A DNA stretch of 64,000 bases, taken from positions 9,176,001-9,240,000 of the forward strand of contig NC_057765.1 in the NCBI RefSeq assembly GCF_010389155.1, read 5' to 3'. The notes under the pieces are model-generated. The model ran no database searches, was not told where the DNA came from, and saw only the letters and a list, made by a program, of their open reading frames with translations. Numbering within the stretch: the first letter of the stretch is position 1; each line of letters starts with the position of its first letter. A program made the position numbers and the translations under genes. Source of the stretch: Erigeron canadensis (lineage: Eukaryota > Streptophyta > Magnoliopsida > Asterales > Asteraceae). Below are positions 35,081 to 46,424 of this stretch, piece after piece.

Positions 35081-35565
35081 GATTTTCTTTCGAGACTTGC
35101 CTCGATATTTGATTTGTTGAGATTCAACCCAATATATATATATGTGTATATATATATATATATATATGGGTGTGTGTATTATATAGCAATCAAAAGTTAT
35201 ATGTGTTTCAATTTGAGTGATGCTTTATAGGTGAGTTCGATCGAGAATATATAATAGATTGTATTTGGGTTTATATGGTTAGATGTGGAAGAAGACTATG
35301 AAAGGATTGGAACGGAAAGTTATGACAACGTCAGGGACGAAAAGTGTAATTAACTCAGTATATTAGGATTTTGTGAAGATGAAAAGACATTAGTGCCCTC
35401 ACGTGTTTGGCACGAGCGCTCGTTAACGGCCAATTTTTAACACCGTATGACCAAGAGACGATTATTGAAAAAATTGGCCACGTTTAAGGTCAAAATTGTA
35501 ATTTTTTCACTTTAGGGATCAAAAGTGAAAGTCGTGCCAACTTCAGGAACGAAAAGTATAGTTTA

Positions 35566-35618
35566 CTATTATTATTATTATTATTATTATATTATTATTA
35601 TTATTATTATTATTATTA
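35566..35618. repeat. (ATT)n microsatellite
   Basis: ATT units with one interruption (atatt), at the right end of the long-TIR element. Confidence 0.95.
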
Positions 35619-35651
35619 CTCTAACAAATAAAATTGCTATAACTTAATATT

Positions 35652-36345
35652 ACATTTAGTTAATCATAAGGTCCATTTCTTTTTTTAGTTATTAAGTGCT
35701 GATTGTATTAAGTGACTGAATGTAAAAGTAATGTATGTATGTATTAAGTAAAAAATATGTAATTGACAATTATTTTTGTTTATTAAGTTAAAAAAGTGAA
35801 ACTTGACTTAATTTTTAAGTTCGTAACTATTAAGTTTATTAAGTAAAAAGTAAACAGGACCATAGTTTAACATATTTGACAAATATATTATATATTCATA
35901 AATCATAATATGGAATTGATATTCGTACCACGATTTTTGATGTATGTTCCACAACGTACAAGTTTTATAGCTGACTGTACAAACCAGTAATGCACATTTA
36001 GTTAATCATAAGGTCCGTTTCTTCTTTTAGTAATTAAGTGATGAGTGTATTAAGTGACTGAATGTATAAGTAATGTTTGTATGTATTAAGTAAAAAATAT
36101 GTAATTGACGGTTATTTTTATATGTTAAGTAAAAAAAATACCAAGAAATTTGACTTAATTATTAATTTCGTAACTATTAAGTTTATTAAAGAAAAAAGTA
36201 AATGGGGCCATAGTTTAACATATTTGACATATATGTTATATATTCATAAATCATAATATTATGGAAATGATATTCGTACCACTATTTTTGATGTATGTAC
36301 CACAACGTACAAGTTTTATAGCTGACTGTACAAACCAGTAATGCA
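35652..36345 (+). repeat. 342-bp tandem duplication
   Basis: acatttagttaatcataagg starts at 35652 and again at 35994. The following roughly 340 bp match throughout, ending in both copies at 'gactgtacaaaccagtaatg'. The copies differ by scattered substitutions and small indels. No coding content; its age is similar to that of the older TE copies. Confidence 0.9.
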
Positions 36346-36910
36346 TAGTTGTGGTAAATGTATCAAAGTGAGTAGTATTAATATCACTTCCCATAATATT
36401 ATTATTTGTATTAGTCGTAATCTGATATTCTTATAACAACTATGGATAATATTGTAACTGTCTATATATTTTTATTAATGTTATCAGTTTAACGCGGACA
36501 ACATCCTGGCTTAACCTAGTTTCTTTAACATATTATGTTCAAATTTGATTTAAAGCCATTTTGCTTACAATAAAATTTGAACCTAAAACCATAAAGTTGA
36601 CATAAGTTATCCCATAAATTAATTTATCTATTGATATTTGGTTAAAGTCGATAGTATTGATTCAAATGATCTGAGACTTAAGGTTAATTACTTGTTGTAT
36701 CGGATGTATGTAACAGAGTTTACTTTTTATGGACGTTACAACACATTAGGTACAAATTGTACCTAATGTTTTAGTATATTTCGTACAACCATAATTCCAT
36801 AATAATAAGTTTAATAACAAGCTACAAACATATAAAAACGAAATATACTAACACTTTAGACAACAAATTTATGAATTAATTTAGGGTTAACGGTTTAAAA
36901 AATCTGTGTA
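36346..36910. other. AT-rich intergenic, no gene seen
   Basis: No coding frame, structured repeat or promoter-like element stands out. Confidence 0.5.
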
Positions 36911-37177
36911 TTTTTCATTTATTTCATGTGGGGACTTAGAAGAGATCGCCTTCCGACGAGTATAAATCTTTTTGCTAGAGGTATCGATATCTCTTCGTTT
37001 AACTGTCAACTTTGCAACGATGGAGTCGAAGTCGAACTCACTGATCATACCTTTGACAAGTGTAAACTTAATGCTGAAGTAAGGCAACTAATCTCTTCCT
37101 GGTTCAATTGTGATATCCCGAACCTCCCTCTTGAAGATTTGTTGAATTGGTGTGATAATATAGATAAACCCCGGTGA
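36911..37177 (+). pseudogene. LINE-type reverse transcriptase zinc-binding (zf-RVT) remnant
   Basis: The frame MWGLRRDRLPTSINLFARGI, then FNCQLCNDGVEVELTDHTFD, KCKLNAEVRQLISSWF and DLLNWCDN matches the zf-RVT domain at the C-terminus of plant non-LTR retrotransposon polyproteins. The domain pattern is W-x-D-RLPT-x-x-NL-x-RG, then CxxC (here CQLC) and H-x-F-x-C (HTFDKC). Only the last roughly 85 residues remain, and RT motifs upstream are absent. It is either a 5'-truncated LINE insertion or a decayed fragment. Confidence 0.8.
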
Positions 37178-38245
37178 AGATAAACCCCGGTGAAGATGCG
37201 TCATAGAGTTCAAGCAGTATTTTAGTAGTGGCCAGTGGCGGAGTTATGTGGTGGTCACAAGTGACCATGACAACCCCACAATATCTATAAAACTCTATAA
37301 TTCTAATACTATTTTTCTGTATTTATTTAGTTTAAAGGTAACTGGCAAACCCAGACTGGTACAATTTAACTTTATAGTATAATTATTATGCTTATTAGTA
37401 TATAAAAAAAAACTATTAGACAACCTCAGACTGGAACTTCTGACTCCACACTGATGTTGGCAATTGTGAAAGGAGAGGAACAAGGTGATCTAATGATGTC
37501 AATGTTAGCAGTCTTACTGCTTTCAATTCCATTGTTGATGGCTCCTTCTTGTCGATCAGTAGTCGAGATAGGAAATCATCCATTACTTGTGAAAATTGGT
37601 CGGCAAGTCCCAATGGATAGGTGCTCGTGGTATTTTTGTACTTATGGTTCTTTTGTTGCATCGTGTCCCCAAAACATGTATGGGAATGCGTCAAAAATAT
37701 TACGAAGTGAAAACATGTGGTTTGGCCTTCATCGATTAGGGATTTTCTTATGTCTCGGGTTATCGTAATTGACATAAGTTTTTTCAATCTTTTTGCATTC
37801 TTTGCGGTTAAACTTTCGAGAGGTTCTAGGTAGAGTAAATTGCTGGCTATCTGGAATGTGTATTTGTCATTATAACTTTAATACCTAGCACATTGCTAGT
37901 CCGTTATTTTATAATTAATATATATAAAATGTTTTTGCCCATAAAAAAAAAATCTATATACCCAATACATATATAGTAACATTTAATGTTAAATGGTAAA
38001 ACTAAAAAGTTTTTTAATGAAAAATTTCAACAAATTTTCACATATAAATATGAAATCTAATAAAAATACTATATATGTACCATTTTTTGCAAATTGATTG
38101 AAAACACAAATTAATAAAAAAAGAAAAAGAAAAAAACATACGCAAAAAGATGATGAAAAAATACATTATCAATTTGTTTCCATCCGACTTATTTAAACGG
38201 GCCGGCCACATCTGTTCTTTCTATAATAACTTTTCGTATATACCC
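37178..38245. other. Intergenic with an unrecognised minus-strand frame
   Basis: A minus-strand frame of 123 codons (37416-37787) contains YPLGLADQFSQVMDDFLSRL and SLDHLVPLLSQLPTSVW; a plus-strand frame overlaps it. I do not recognise either. The minus one has the more protein-like composition and could be a captured exon, but there is no second support. From about 37955 the sequence is duplicated at 48259 (upstream flank of sHSP copy 4). Confidence 0.35.
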
Positions 38246-38265
38246 CTGAAGATCGAGAACTTAGC

Positions 38266-38355
38266 AGAAGCAACTAGAAGTTCCTTCTTTTCCAAATTCC
38301 CTGATCTGCTTTTTCTAGAAAATCCACGAACTTTCTTCTTCACCCACTATAAATA
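38266..38355 (+). promoter_or_regulatory. Heat shock elements and TATA box of sHSP copy 3
   Basis: AGAAGCAACTAGAAGTTCC (38266-38284) and TTTCTAGAAA (38312-38321) are two heat shock element clusters. TATAAATA is at 38348-38355, 121 bp upstream of the distal end of the leader. The preceding block 'tacccctgaagatcgagaac' is shared with copies 4 and 5. Confidence 0.87.
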
Positions 38356-38475
38356 CCACCATCAAAAAATCTATCATTCATTCACAATCAAATTTATAAT
38401 CATTCGAAAAAAAATTCTCTATCGTTTTCAACAAGTATTTTTCTAATTATAATAATAATAATTCAAACAATCGGA

Positions 38476-38985
38476 ATGGATATCAGCTTGATGGGATTCG
38501 ACACTCCTCTGTTTCTACATAACCTTCATCACATCCTCCTCGACCCATCCAATGACGCCAACACCAAATCATCATCATCGAACAAAAATACGAATGTCGG
38601 GGAACCGGGTCGGGCTTATGTAAGAGACGCAAGAGCAATGGCGGCAACCCCAGCTGACGTGAAAGAATACCCGAATTCGTACGTGTTCATAATCGACATG
38701 CCCGGTTTGAAATCTGGTGATATAAATGTGCAGGTTGAAGATGAGAATGTTTTGGTGATAAGCGGAGAAAGAAAAAGAGAGAATGAAGGAGAAAAAGAAG
38801 GTGTCAAGTATGTACGGATGGAGAGGAGGATTGGAAAATTTATGAGGAAGTTTTCGTTGCCCGAGAACGCGGATACGGATAAGATATCTGCGGTTTCTCA
38901 AGACGGAGTTCTTACTGTTACTGTTGAGAAGCTGCCTCCGCCCGAGCCCAAGAAGCCCAAAACCATCCAGGTTCAGGTCGCCTAG
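38476..38985 (+). CDS. sHSP-CII: Class II cytosolic small heat shock protein, copy 3
   Basis: An intact intronless frame of 169 residues. The N-terminal arm is [20 protein letters not shown], then [19 protein letters not shown]; the alpha-crystallin domain runs from about residue 56 ([18 protein letters not shown]) to about 150. The tail is [16 protein letters not shown]. It pairs with copy 4: about 174 bp in the domain core (from gtgaaagaatacccg to aggattgg) are identical at every base, and the 3' end and the first 3' UTR bases (gaccgattgggcccgaattc) are too. The leader and N-terminal arm differ more. Expected product: a cytosolic holdase of the plant class II type. No truncation or missing conserved residue was seen. 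Confidence 0.97.
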   Translation: MDISLMGFDTPLFLHNLHHILLDPSNDANTKSSSSNKNTNVGEPGRAYVRDARAMAATPADVKEYPNSYVFIIDMPGLKSGDINVQVEDENVLVISGERKRENEGEKEGVKYVRMERRIGKFMRKFSLPENADTDKISAVSQDGVLTVTVEKLPPPEPKKPKTIQVQVA

Positions 38986-39893
38986 ACCGATTGGGCCCGA
39001 ATTCGGCATGTTTAGGTGTATGGAGTAACAGTAGTAGTACTGTAGTAGTAGGATTTCTGATGAATAACTTGGATTTTGTTGAGTGATGTGTTATTTTGTT
39101 ATGTTTTTATTAAGTAATCTAATGTGTTTGCTATTATGAATATTAATGTTAGTATTATTCTGGTGTGTTTTTTTTTTGTTCAGCAATTCTTCTTATTTTA
39201 GTGTTATTTTGATTTGAGATTGAGGTTTTGAGTTTGTCATAATACGAGGCTTACTAATCTAATAATCTTACTTTATTTCGATTAGGAAAACTTCTTATTT
39301 ATGTTTTCAATCAAACAATTGACCTCTCTAAATTTGTTTTTGACATCAAGTCAAGTTTTTATATCGGTGTTATGTATATATCACATTGTGATTTGATCGA
39401 TATCTCATAGCCAGTGATGAGGATCATGGAGAATGAGAGAAAGGTAAAAGTAAAGAGAAAATCCTAAGCCCGTTCCAATGAAGATGACAGTCTTATTAAT
39501 TTGTTTATTTATAAGACTACCTTGTATAATGACATTATTATAAACATTAGTGTAAAAATTTATGAGGAACAACTATTGATAATATAGGTACATACTTCAC
39601 ACCTTCTTTTGGCCTATTGTATTGACCTGACCCGTATTGGTCGACTCTTGAATATAGGTTCTAGAACAACTTTGAATCAAGGTTATAACACATTATTAAC
39701 CACTGCTAGAAGCCCAGGGTTATCCTTGACTCGCTTTTTATGATCCACGCTAATAGATAACGCGCAAAGTGAGAAGTCATAATACTGTCATAATTTGTAA
39801 AATCTGTAGGGTTTATGACACGCATTTTTTAGTGTTATAAAAAAAGGTAGGGTAACACGGGGCTACAGTATCTTCTTAATAAACAAATATAAA
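38986..39893. other. 3' flank of sHSP copy 3, block-duplicated
   Basis: Homologous to the flank of copy 4 (to about 50010) and, in part, to the region 59800-60010 after copy 5. Landmarks are 'gtgatttgatcgatatctca', 'gtataatgacattatta' and 'gaacaactattgataat'. It shows that copies 3, 4 and 5 came from one duplicated block. No gene other than the 3' UTR. Confidence 0.7.
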
Positions 39894-39902
39894 TAAAGAA
39901 AA

Positions 39903-40727
39903 GAGTTAATGACATAAATCGTCCCTGTGGTTTACTAAAATAGTCACCTTTCGTCCTTAAAAATTCAAAACCTCAAGGACAGTCTTTTATAGGAGGATAA
40001 GGTTCACGTTTGGTCCTTTGACTATTTGACCGTCACCTTCTCTCCGTTAAACCCCCCACATGCTTCCCGCGTGAGGGGTATTCTAGTAATTTTCACTCTA
40101 AAGGACGAAAGTTGACTATTTTGGTAAACCACAGGGACGATGTATGTCAAAAACCAAAAAGTGTAACTATTTCTTTTAATAATAACAAAAAAAAAAAAAT
40201 CATCATCTTTTTTTTCAATCCCTTTAAACCTTTCCATTGATATATCTATACATCTGCATCTATCTCTTTCTAAGTATAAATCTATACATATATCTATACT
40301 ACCGCCACCGCTAATCACCAAACCACCAAAAATCATCGGCACCTCACAATTCGCTGCCGCCGGCCCTACTCATCATCAACTCCGTCAAACCCATTCATCA
40401 CCACCACTAACGTCACCCCCACTCGACCCTCCACAACACATCTAGGGCTGTAAATGAACTGAACAGTTCATGAACATTTCATGAAACTGTTTGGTGGGAA
40501 GTTCGTTTGTGTTCGTTCGTGTAGTTAAATGAACGAACATGAACACAAAAATTTGTTCGTTTAGTTAAACGAACGAACATGAACACAACTCCCGTTCGTT
40601 CACTTATGTTCGTGAACGTTCGATAATATGTTTGTGAACAATGTTCGTGAACGATGTTCGTGAACATCCGTTCATTTATGTTCATGAACATTCGTACGTT
40701 TATGTTCGTGAATATTTCATTTTGCTA

Positions 40728-40762
<35 letters not shown>

Positions 40763-41750
40763 TTTAATATTAACATTAATATCTAATCCTTTATATGCTT
40801 AAAAAGAAAATTAAATACAAATTATAAAGATAAATTCTCGTTTTATATCAAACCGGATATTTTCACTAAATAGGAAAGTTCTGTAAAAATTTGAGTCGAT
40901 CAATAATTTGTAACCTTGAATATGAAGTCTAATATTTATAATTATATATTTGTAAATATTGTTAGTTATATGTTTGTTCATTGGTGTTTGTTTGGTTTGT
41001 TTGTTTGCGTTCGTTCATTAGTTTTCGTAAACATTCGTTCATGAACACGAATATGAACACCGCCGACCTGTTTTTAAATCTATAAAATTTGTTGTCACCA
41101 TTTATATCCAGATCCATATAAATCTAATCCAACCACCGCACCCCACCTCCGATCGATATTTATATCCAGATCTATACCTATATCTATAAAATCTGATCAC
41201 CATAACGCCGACCTCCCCATCTCCGTTGTCACCATTTAGATATATATATATATATATATAGCAGATAGCCTGAAAGATTCGACGGTTTGATGGCCTAAAA
41301 AAGCCCAACGATGGTTTGCAGGAAAGTGATGGTATCCCCATCTTCATTCATTCTTTTTTGTTGTGTTCTCTACCTTTGATTAACGGCGGCCATTTCATTT
41401 GAATAAATGAATGAAATTTGATAGATTGATCTTCAAATAGAGATATTGTATGTGTATATATGTATGTAAGTGAAACAAAAAGATGAAAAACTATCAGATT
41501 TTTGGAAAGAGTTAATGACATAAATCGTCCCTGTGGTTAACTAAATAGTCACCTTTCGTCCTTTAGAGTGGAAATGACTAGAATACCCCTCACGTAGGGG
41601 GTCTAACGGAGAGAAGGTGACGGTCAAATAGTCAAAGGACCAAACGTGAACCTTATCCTCCTATAAAGGACTGTCCTTGGGGTTTTGAATTTTTAAAGAC
41701 GAAAGGTGACTATTTTGGTAAACCACATGGACGATTTATGTCATTAACTC
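39903..41750. mobile_element. Long-TIR element with 9-bp target duplication (Mutator-like)
   Basis: Both ends begin gagttaatgacataaatcgt. The two terminal repeats (39903-40147 and 41509-41750) are inverted copies of about 245 bp, and each is itself partly palindromic. A perfect 9-bp direct repeat, taaagaaaa, flanks the element at 39894-39902 and 41751-41759; 9 bp is the typical Mutator-like duplication. The interior has a GC-rich stretch (40340-40440) and a repeat rich in gttcgttcatgaac words (40443-41085). No transposase; non-autonomous. Confidence 0.9.
40443..41085. mobile_element. Nested element rich in GTTCGTTCATGAAC words, probably hAT-related
   Basis: It begins tagggctgtaaatgaactga, a start common to many plant non-autonomous hAT-like repeats. 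It then carries more than ten inverted and direct copies of cgaacatgaac / gttcgttc words on both sides of a (TA)n centre. The right end (near 'ccgacctgtttttaaatcta') is degenerate, so the terminal inverted repeat is only partly visible. The open frame on the minus strand comes from the repeats. Confidence 0.55.
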
Positions 41751-41759
41751 TAAAGAAAA

Positions 41760-44669
41760 ATAAAATAATAATTCATCTCAGAGCCCCTCCTCTCCCATCC
41801 CATCTTTACCGTTTTACGAGTAATTTCTTCATCTGTCTATCTCTCCCCCATTTTCTCCTTTCTTCTTCGTCTTTATTATTTTCCCACAGACCACCATCTT
41901 CACTCCCACATTTCATCAGGTACGCCTCAATCTTTCCTTCTCCAATATTATCCTCTTATTAATTTATTCTACATATGAATTTATACGTTTTAACTCACCA
42001 CAGATCTGTCCAGTTTCTAACTTTTCTACTTTTTTTTTTTTTTAATTTAAACGACAACGTTTAGCTCATCTCCAGATTTTTATATATTCAAATCGACACC
42101 GTTTAGATCATCTACAGGTTTTTAATTAATTATAACGACACCGTTTAGCTCATCTCAGATTTCAATTAATCGTAGTAAAAATTTTCAGATCTTACTTTTA
42201 TTTTATATTCTTAGATCCAGGGTTTGTGTCGGCAACTTTTTCGTATATATTTATACACACCCACATAGATTGATAGATATATTTATACACACCCAGGCGG
42301 CTTTAGTACCACCGTGAACGAGCCTTGTTGACGCTTTAGCGAAAAGATTGGACAGAGTTCATTCGGATGGAGAAATGAAACGCGAGTTTCTACATAGATG
42401 GTTGAACTTTTAAGGCATTTACAGTTTCAAAAAGCTCAGTAAGATGAGATCCAGGATTTGAAGGGTTGCCTTATGATGGAGCAAGAAGAGAAAAACGGAT
42501 TGAACAGGAAGCTCCAAAGTCTAGAAAAGGAATGTATGTGCATAGTAAATATACGCCAATTATTACTGCAACTGTAATTACAATCTTGTTTTTGTATAAT
42601 ATATATAACCTCACTAGAAATGATTTATTAATGAAATAGGCAAGATGGGTGGGTCAGGCAGATTGGGTAAAAGTTTGATTTTCTTTTGTGTGTCGAAGCA
42701 TGTTTTGTGGAGTTGACTCTGCTTCTAGATTGTTTTTAGTAGAGAATCGATGCGTTAATGTGATTGCAAAAACAGTCTTATCACACAATGATCTGAATCT
42801 TTGCACAAAAACCAGTTTAGGATGTTGTATGCGGCAAAAGTGTACTTTAGGCTTCTTTCAACTCTCTGAACCATTACTCTTTAGCTTGTTTTTTTTCATT
42901 TGATGTTGAAACGTAACCAAATTCGACTGGTTAATAAAGAAAATGTGTCCATATTGTTAACTTTTATATATTTTATATTCGGTTATCCTGGTGTTTTTGT
43001 GTTGTTGTACTGATTAGCAAAACAAAGTCGGCTGAAAACAAACAAGATTTGAGTTCAAATTGACATGTTGAAACTCTGAAGCAGATGGTAATGAAACTAA
43101 GGAAGGAAAATGAGGTCCTCAAGAGGCAGTTGCTTGACTCCAAAGATGACTGATATCTGTCAACAGTTGAGGACCTTCTGGTTTTCTGGTATTTTGGGTT
43201 ATTTGCAGCTATCAGTCCGAAGGATACGAGTCAAAAGCCGGCCCTGAGCTTCTTGACATCATCTTTTCAAAAGCCGGCCCTGGTATGTTGTTATATATCT
43301 CTCAGATGGCAGATGGTTGAATATTGAAAGTGTTTTGAGGTAAGAATACTGAATATGGCAAAAATTCATACATTTTGTGTGTGTTTATATGTATCAGTAT
43401 GTGTTGATTTTCGAAAAAATGGTCCACAATCACCTTATGGCACCTTCTTTTCAGTATTTTGTTAAGTTGAAATCATCCTGCTATTTGAGATCTTTTGGTT
43501 TGGTTAGTGTGAATTATTTAGATGGTGCATCTAGGAGCTATATGACTGAATGCTAAAACTAGTAATAGGACACATTGAAAAAGATATATCAGGTAAAGTA
43601 GAAGTATAGGTAAAGTAGAAGTATACTTACATAACCTTAAAGCCTAACTAATTAGGTGATCACATTTAATTTTGTGTGGCCTATTTACCTAGTTCTCGAA
43701 AAATCTTGTTTCTAGTGTTGAATGCTAGCAATGGAAAAAAATTATGTCAGGATGGTTCGAGCTCCATTGTTACAAAATTATAGTCTATGTGTATGAGTTT
43801 GATTTCTGGTTTTTAGATTATTATAGGTTGTTTTTGATTGAATCTATGAAAACTAAAGATTTTACTGCTAAGAAAGCCACCATCAATCACAGCAGTTGCT
43901 GAACCAATGGAAACATCGGCTTTTTGTGTATTAGCTCCAGCTCCAAGTACAGTTATGAAAAAAATTTCTAAAAGCCCGTCTTATCAAAGTTTTGGAGTTT
44001 TTTATGTACACTTTGATAGAAAGGTTAGCAGTGACTCCAGTGAGTCTCATTGAGCATTATAAATCGCCATTGTAGGTTTGGTGTGATGGAGAAATTCACC
44101 CCTTATCTACCAATATATTCAGAGTTGTTTGATAGAGAGAGTCAGATGTCTGAAAAGGCATTCTATAAAGAGAAAGTAAATAGACTGCATATTTTTTTGA
44201 GCAGCATGTTTGTGCTTAATTTTTTCCTCACAGTTGCCTTATTATTTCTTTTATAATGCAAGTCAAGTTAGTTACTTCCGAGGTTGAATTGCTGAAACTT
44301 TGTATGCATCTGCAGTTCTACTATGGTGTATTTTTCGCATACATGCGGCTGAGGAAATAGGAGATCGGGAACTTGATTCGGATGAGTGTGTGTGGCACAT
44401 CCATAAAGCCAGGGTTCATGACAATCTCGTATTCATATTTAGCTGGGAACATGTGCAATATATGTAGATAGTTATATTATTATGTAATGTTGTATTCATA
44501 ACTAATTATCGGTATCTATTTGGACACGAATCGTTATGTAATGAATTGGTGACTCATGGTTTTGATATATATGAAATGCGTTAATTTGTACTACTATAGG
44601 ATTAATTTATTGTCAGGTTTATTATGTATATAATCAGTTTTTAAAAAACAGAAAAAAATAAAAAAAAAT
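41760..44669 (+). other. Decayed exon-like sequence upstream of the CACTA terminus
   Basis: A pyrimidine-rich leader (about 41780-41920) ends at catcaggtacgcc, which looks like a splice donor. Exon-like pieces follow on the plus strand: LAKRLDRVHSDGEMKREFL (about 42337), a coiled-coil-like DLKGCLMMEQEEKNGLNRKL with SLEKECM (about 42456), MKLRKENEVLKRQLLDSKDD (about 43090) and YQSEGYESKAGPELLDII (about 43210). Stops lie between them (for example at WLNF and after SKDD). I do not recognise the protein. It may be a captured gene or the second protein of a CACTA-type element, given the terminus at 44920. Confidence 0.4.
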
Positions 44670-44920
44670 ATGATTTTATAGGTTATGACACGCAAAAACA
44701 TATGTCAAAAAAGTGGGTCATAAAGGTTATGACTTTCTACTACGAAAGTCAAAAAGGAGAGTCATAAATGTGTGTTATAAGTGCGCGTCATAGACGGATG
44801 ACGCCCAAATGCGGGTCATGAAAATTTATGACTAGTCCTTCCTTGACGCGCAAAAAGCGCGTCATCTGACCCCTTTATGACGCGCATTGCGCGTCAAGAA
44901 TAGCTGTTTTTCTAGTAGTG
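44670..44920 (+). mobile_element. CACTA-type transposon right terminus
   Basis: The last bases, gctgtttttctagtagtg, are the inverse of the CACTACTAGAAAAA terminal repeat of En/Spm (CACTA) elements. Inside are many subterminal repeats, some palindromic: tgacgcgcattgcgcgtca (44878-44896), 'gacgcgcaaaaagcgcgtca' and 'ggttatgacacgcaaaaac'. Such subterminal arrays bind transposase in this superfamily. No left terminus was found in the window. The phrase 'gtttatgacacgcattttt' near 39810 resembles the subterminal repeat but lacks the CACTA end. Confidence 0.82.
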
Positions 44921-44934
44921 GACGTGTATGTGTT

Positions 44935-45245
44935 CATTCAACCAAAAAAAACGCTTGGCCAGATGTTTTATGTCGAAACTAATGTTAATGCCTCATTTAC
45001 CTAATGTGTGCTCTTTGCCACACAACATTCGGGTCCCTATTCATATTTTCGTATCTTCCATGCTAGATACAAGTCTTCAAGCATCGGAGTGTTGACCGCG
45101 ATTTTTAAATCCTTCAAGTAGGATTCAAACATACGATGAATTGTATATAGCCGACCACTCTACCACTGCACTCGTGAGCGATAACGGGACGATTTAGAAT
45201 TTGACCATATTGGATTGATGTTATTAGGTTAATTAACATTGTTTT
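44935..45245. repeat. Dispersed repeat R1 with minus-strand SINE/tRNA-like core
   Basis: Homologous to 62010-62280, and its left part also to 53700-53740. Common landmarks are 'gttaatgcctca', 'ttgaccgcgattttt' and 'gaccatattggat'. On the minus strand it has box A-like gtggtagagtggtcggc and box B-like gtttgaatcct, so the core is a tRNA-derived element. Homology to the second copy resumes after the TIR element at 46425-46690. Confidence 0.65.
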
Positions 45246-45287
45246 TGCTGTTCAAAATAGTTTCTTTCGCTTCTCTCAAACACCTTA

Positions 45288-46408
45288 GAGGGGAAGGAGT
45301 GGGAGTCAGCTAGGACTCGGGTAACACCACCACGATTGGCTACACCGTTTTCACCCTTCGGCTACGACTCAAGTAACACAAAATCGGGTATTAGTTTGGT
45401 TTGTGAAGCCGAGCTTGGTGTCCAGATTTCGAACGTTGGAGATCGGTGGGTCCCCCCATTTTGAACGTTGACGTCCACTTTTCTAAAAAAGAAAAAACTT
45501 TTTACCCTTTATTTAAACAAACACCCACCTATTTCAAACTAATTTAAACACTTTCTTCTTATTACTTTCTTCTTCTTCCCATATCCATTTCACACAAAAC
45601 ATACTTATTACTAAAATGGACCTTCGCGATTGTAAAATGTCCATCAAAACCCACCTCAATTACCGCTCCAAACATCTCTCTGATGTGAATAACATGATTG
45701 CATCCGTTTCTGAGAACAAAGCGGCTTACCAAGCCGTGATCTACAGACTTACTGCCCCGGGTTATGCTCCTAACAACGTCGAAAGTGAGCATCTTGTATA
45801 TCTTCGTCAGAAGATTGACTGGCTGAATCAAGTTATTTTCCAACTAAGCGTCACTTCTTCAACGTTGACCCGTACGCTAGATCACGGGGTATTTTCGCAA
45901 TCCAGTGTGGGTGGTGGTCAGTACGTACCTTACTACTCTGAGCCGGTGGTATCCTCGCAAGCCAGTGTGGGTGGTGGTCAGTACGTTTCTCCTCAACCCG
46001 TCGACAGCTCTCCTGAACCCTACCGCTACATTCACCGCAACGACGGTGACAGCACCGTTGACTCGGACTATTCCGAGTGTTAGTTTTATATTTTAGTAGT
46101 TTAATGAAATGTTTTTATTATGTGTTTTAGTATTATTTATGGTTTATGTGTTTTTAGTATTATTTATGTATTGTGGTTTTTTAATTTTAATGGAATTATG
46201 TTTATGTTTTATGTTTATATTTTAATGGAATTATTGGTATAATAAAAAAATGAAAAAGAAAATGAATTTGGGTAAGTTTAATGAATTAGATATGTATTTC
46301 AAGTGATTTAGGTAAGATTTGAGTAGAATTGAGTAGTTGTGAGTTGTAAGGTTTTGATTGGAGGAAGGATTAGGTAATTTAACCAACTAGTGGACCACTC
46401 CTTTCCCC
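45288..46408 (+). mobile_element. Small TIR element (PIF/Harbinger-like ends) carrying an ORF
   Basis: The left end gaggggaaggagtgggagt and the reversed right end ggggaaaggagtggtcc form short terminal inverted repeats. TTA flanks both sides (45285-45287 and 46409-46411), matching the 3-bp TWA duplication of PIF/Harbinger elements. The surrounding DNA is homologous to 62010-62800, which has no such insertion. The left roughly 200 bp also match 63724-63980, the start of another family member. It encodes one 155-aa protein rather than a transposase. Confidence 0.65.
45616..46083 (+). CDS. Unrecognised 155-aa protein inside the TIR element
   Basis: An intact frame with a good start context (aaaATGG) in the middle of the TIR element. 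The N-terminal half is charged and helical-looking (CKMSIKTHLNYRSKHLSDVN, then VESEHLVYLRQKIDWLNQVI). The C-terminal half is low-complexity, with a 20-residue repeat: SQSSVGGGQYV at 96-106 and SQASVGGGQYV at about 116-126 (DNA repeats at about 45899 and 45959), ending RNDGDSTVDSDYSEC. No domain, signal peptide or membrane segment was recognised. Short helical proteins like this could be DNA- or partner-binding accessory proteins of a DNA transposon, but that is inference. The frame is clean, with no stops, so it was recently under constraint or is young. Confidence 0.6.
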   Translation: MDLRDCKMSIKTHLNYRSKHLSDVNNMIASVSENKAAYQAVIYRLTAPGYAPNNVESEHLVYLRQKIDWLNQVIFQLSVTSSTLTRTLDHGVFSQSSVGGGQYVPYYSEPVVSSQASVGGGQYVSPQPVDSSPEPYRYIHRNDGDSTVDSDYSEC

Positions 46409-46424
46409 TTATAATTAACCAAAG

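Larger units (their letters stand above)
30459..35624. mobile_element. Long-TIR (Mutator-like) element of about 5.2 kb
   Basis: Inverted terminal repeats of about 190 bp enclose the region. The left reads agagtaaattacacttttcg, then 'tccctgaagttggcatg', 'cggtgttaaaaattggccgt' and 'gccaaacacgtgagg' (30459-30650). The right end, reversed, gives 'agtaaactatacttttcg', 'ttcctgaagttggcacg', 'ttaaaaattggccgttaac' and 'gccaaacacgtgagg' (35395-35570). (ATT)n tracts outside both ends hide the target duplication, though attattatt is present on both sides. The interior holds captured-looking exon fragments (31660-33905), about 95-bp tandem repeats and a GC-rich island (34900-35060). Long TIRs with captured sequence point to a Mutator-like element; superfamily is inferred. 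Confidence 0.72.

Noticed and set aside
40479..40691. 70-codon minus-strand frame
   Set aside because: It is made by gttcgttcatgaac repeat words of a nested element.
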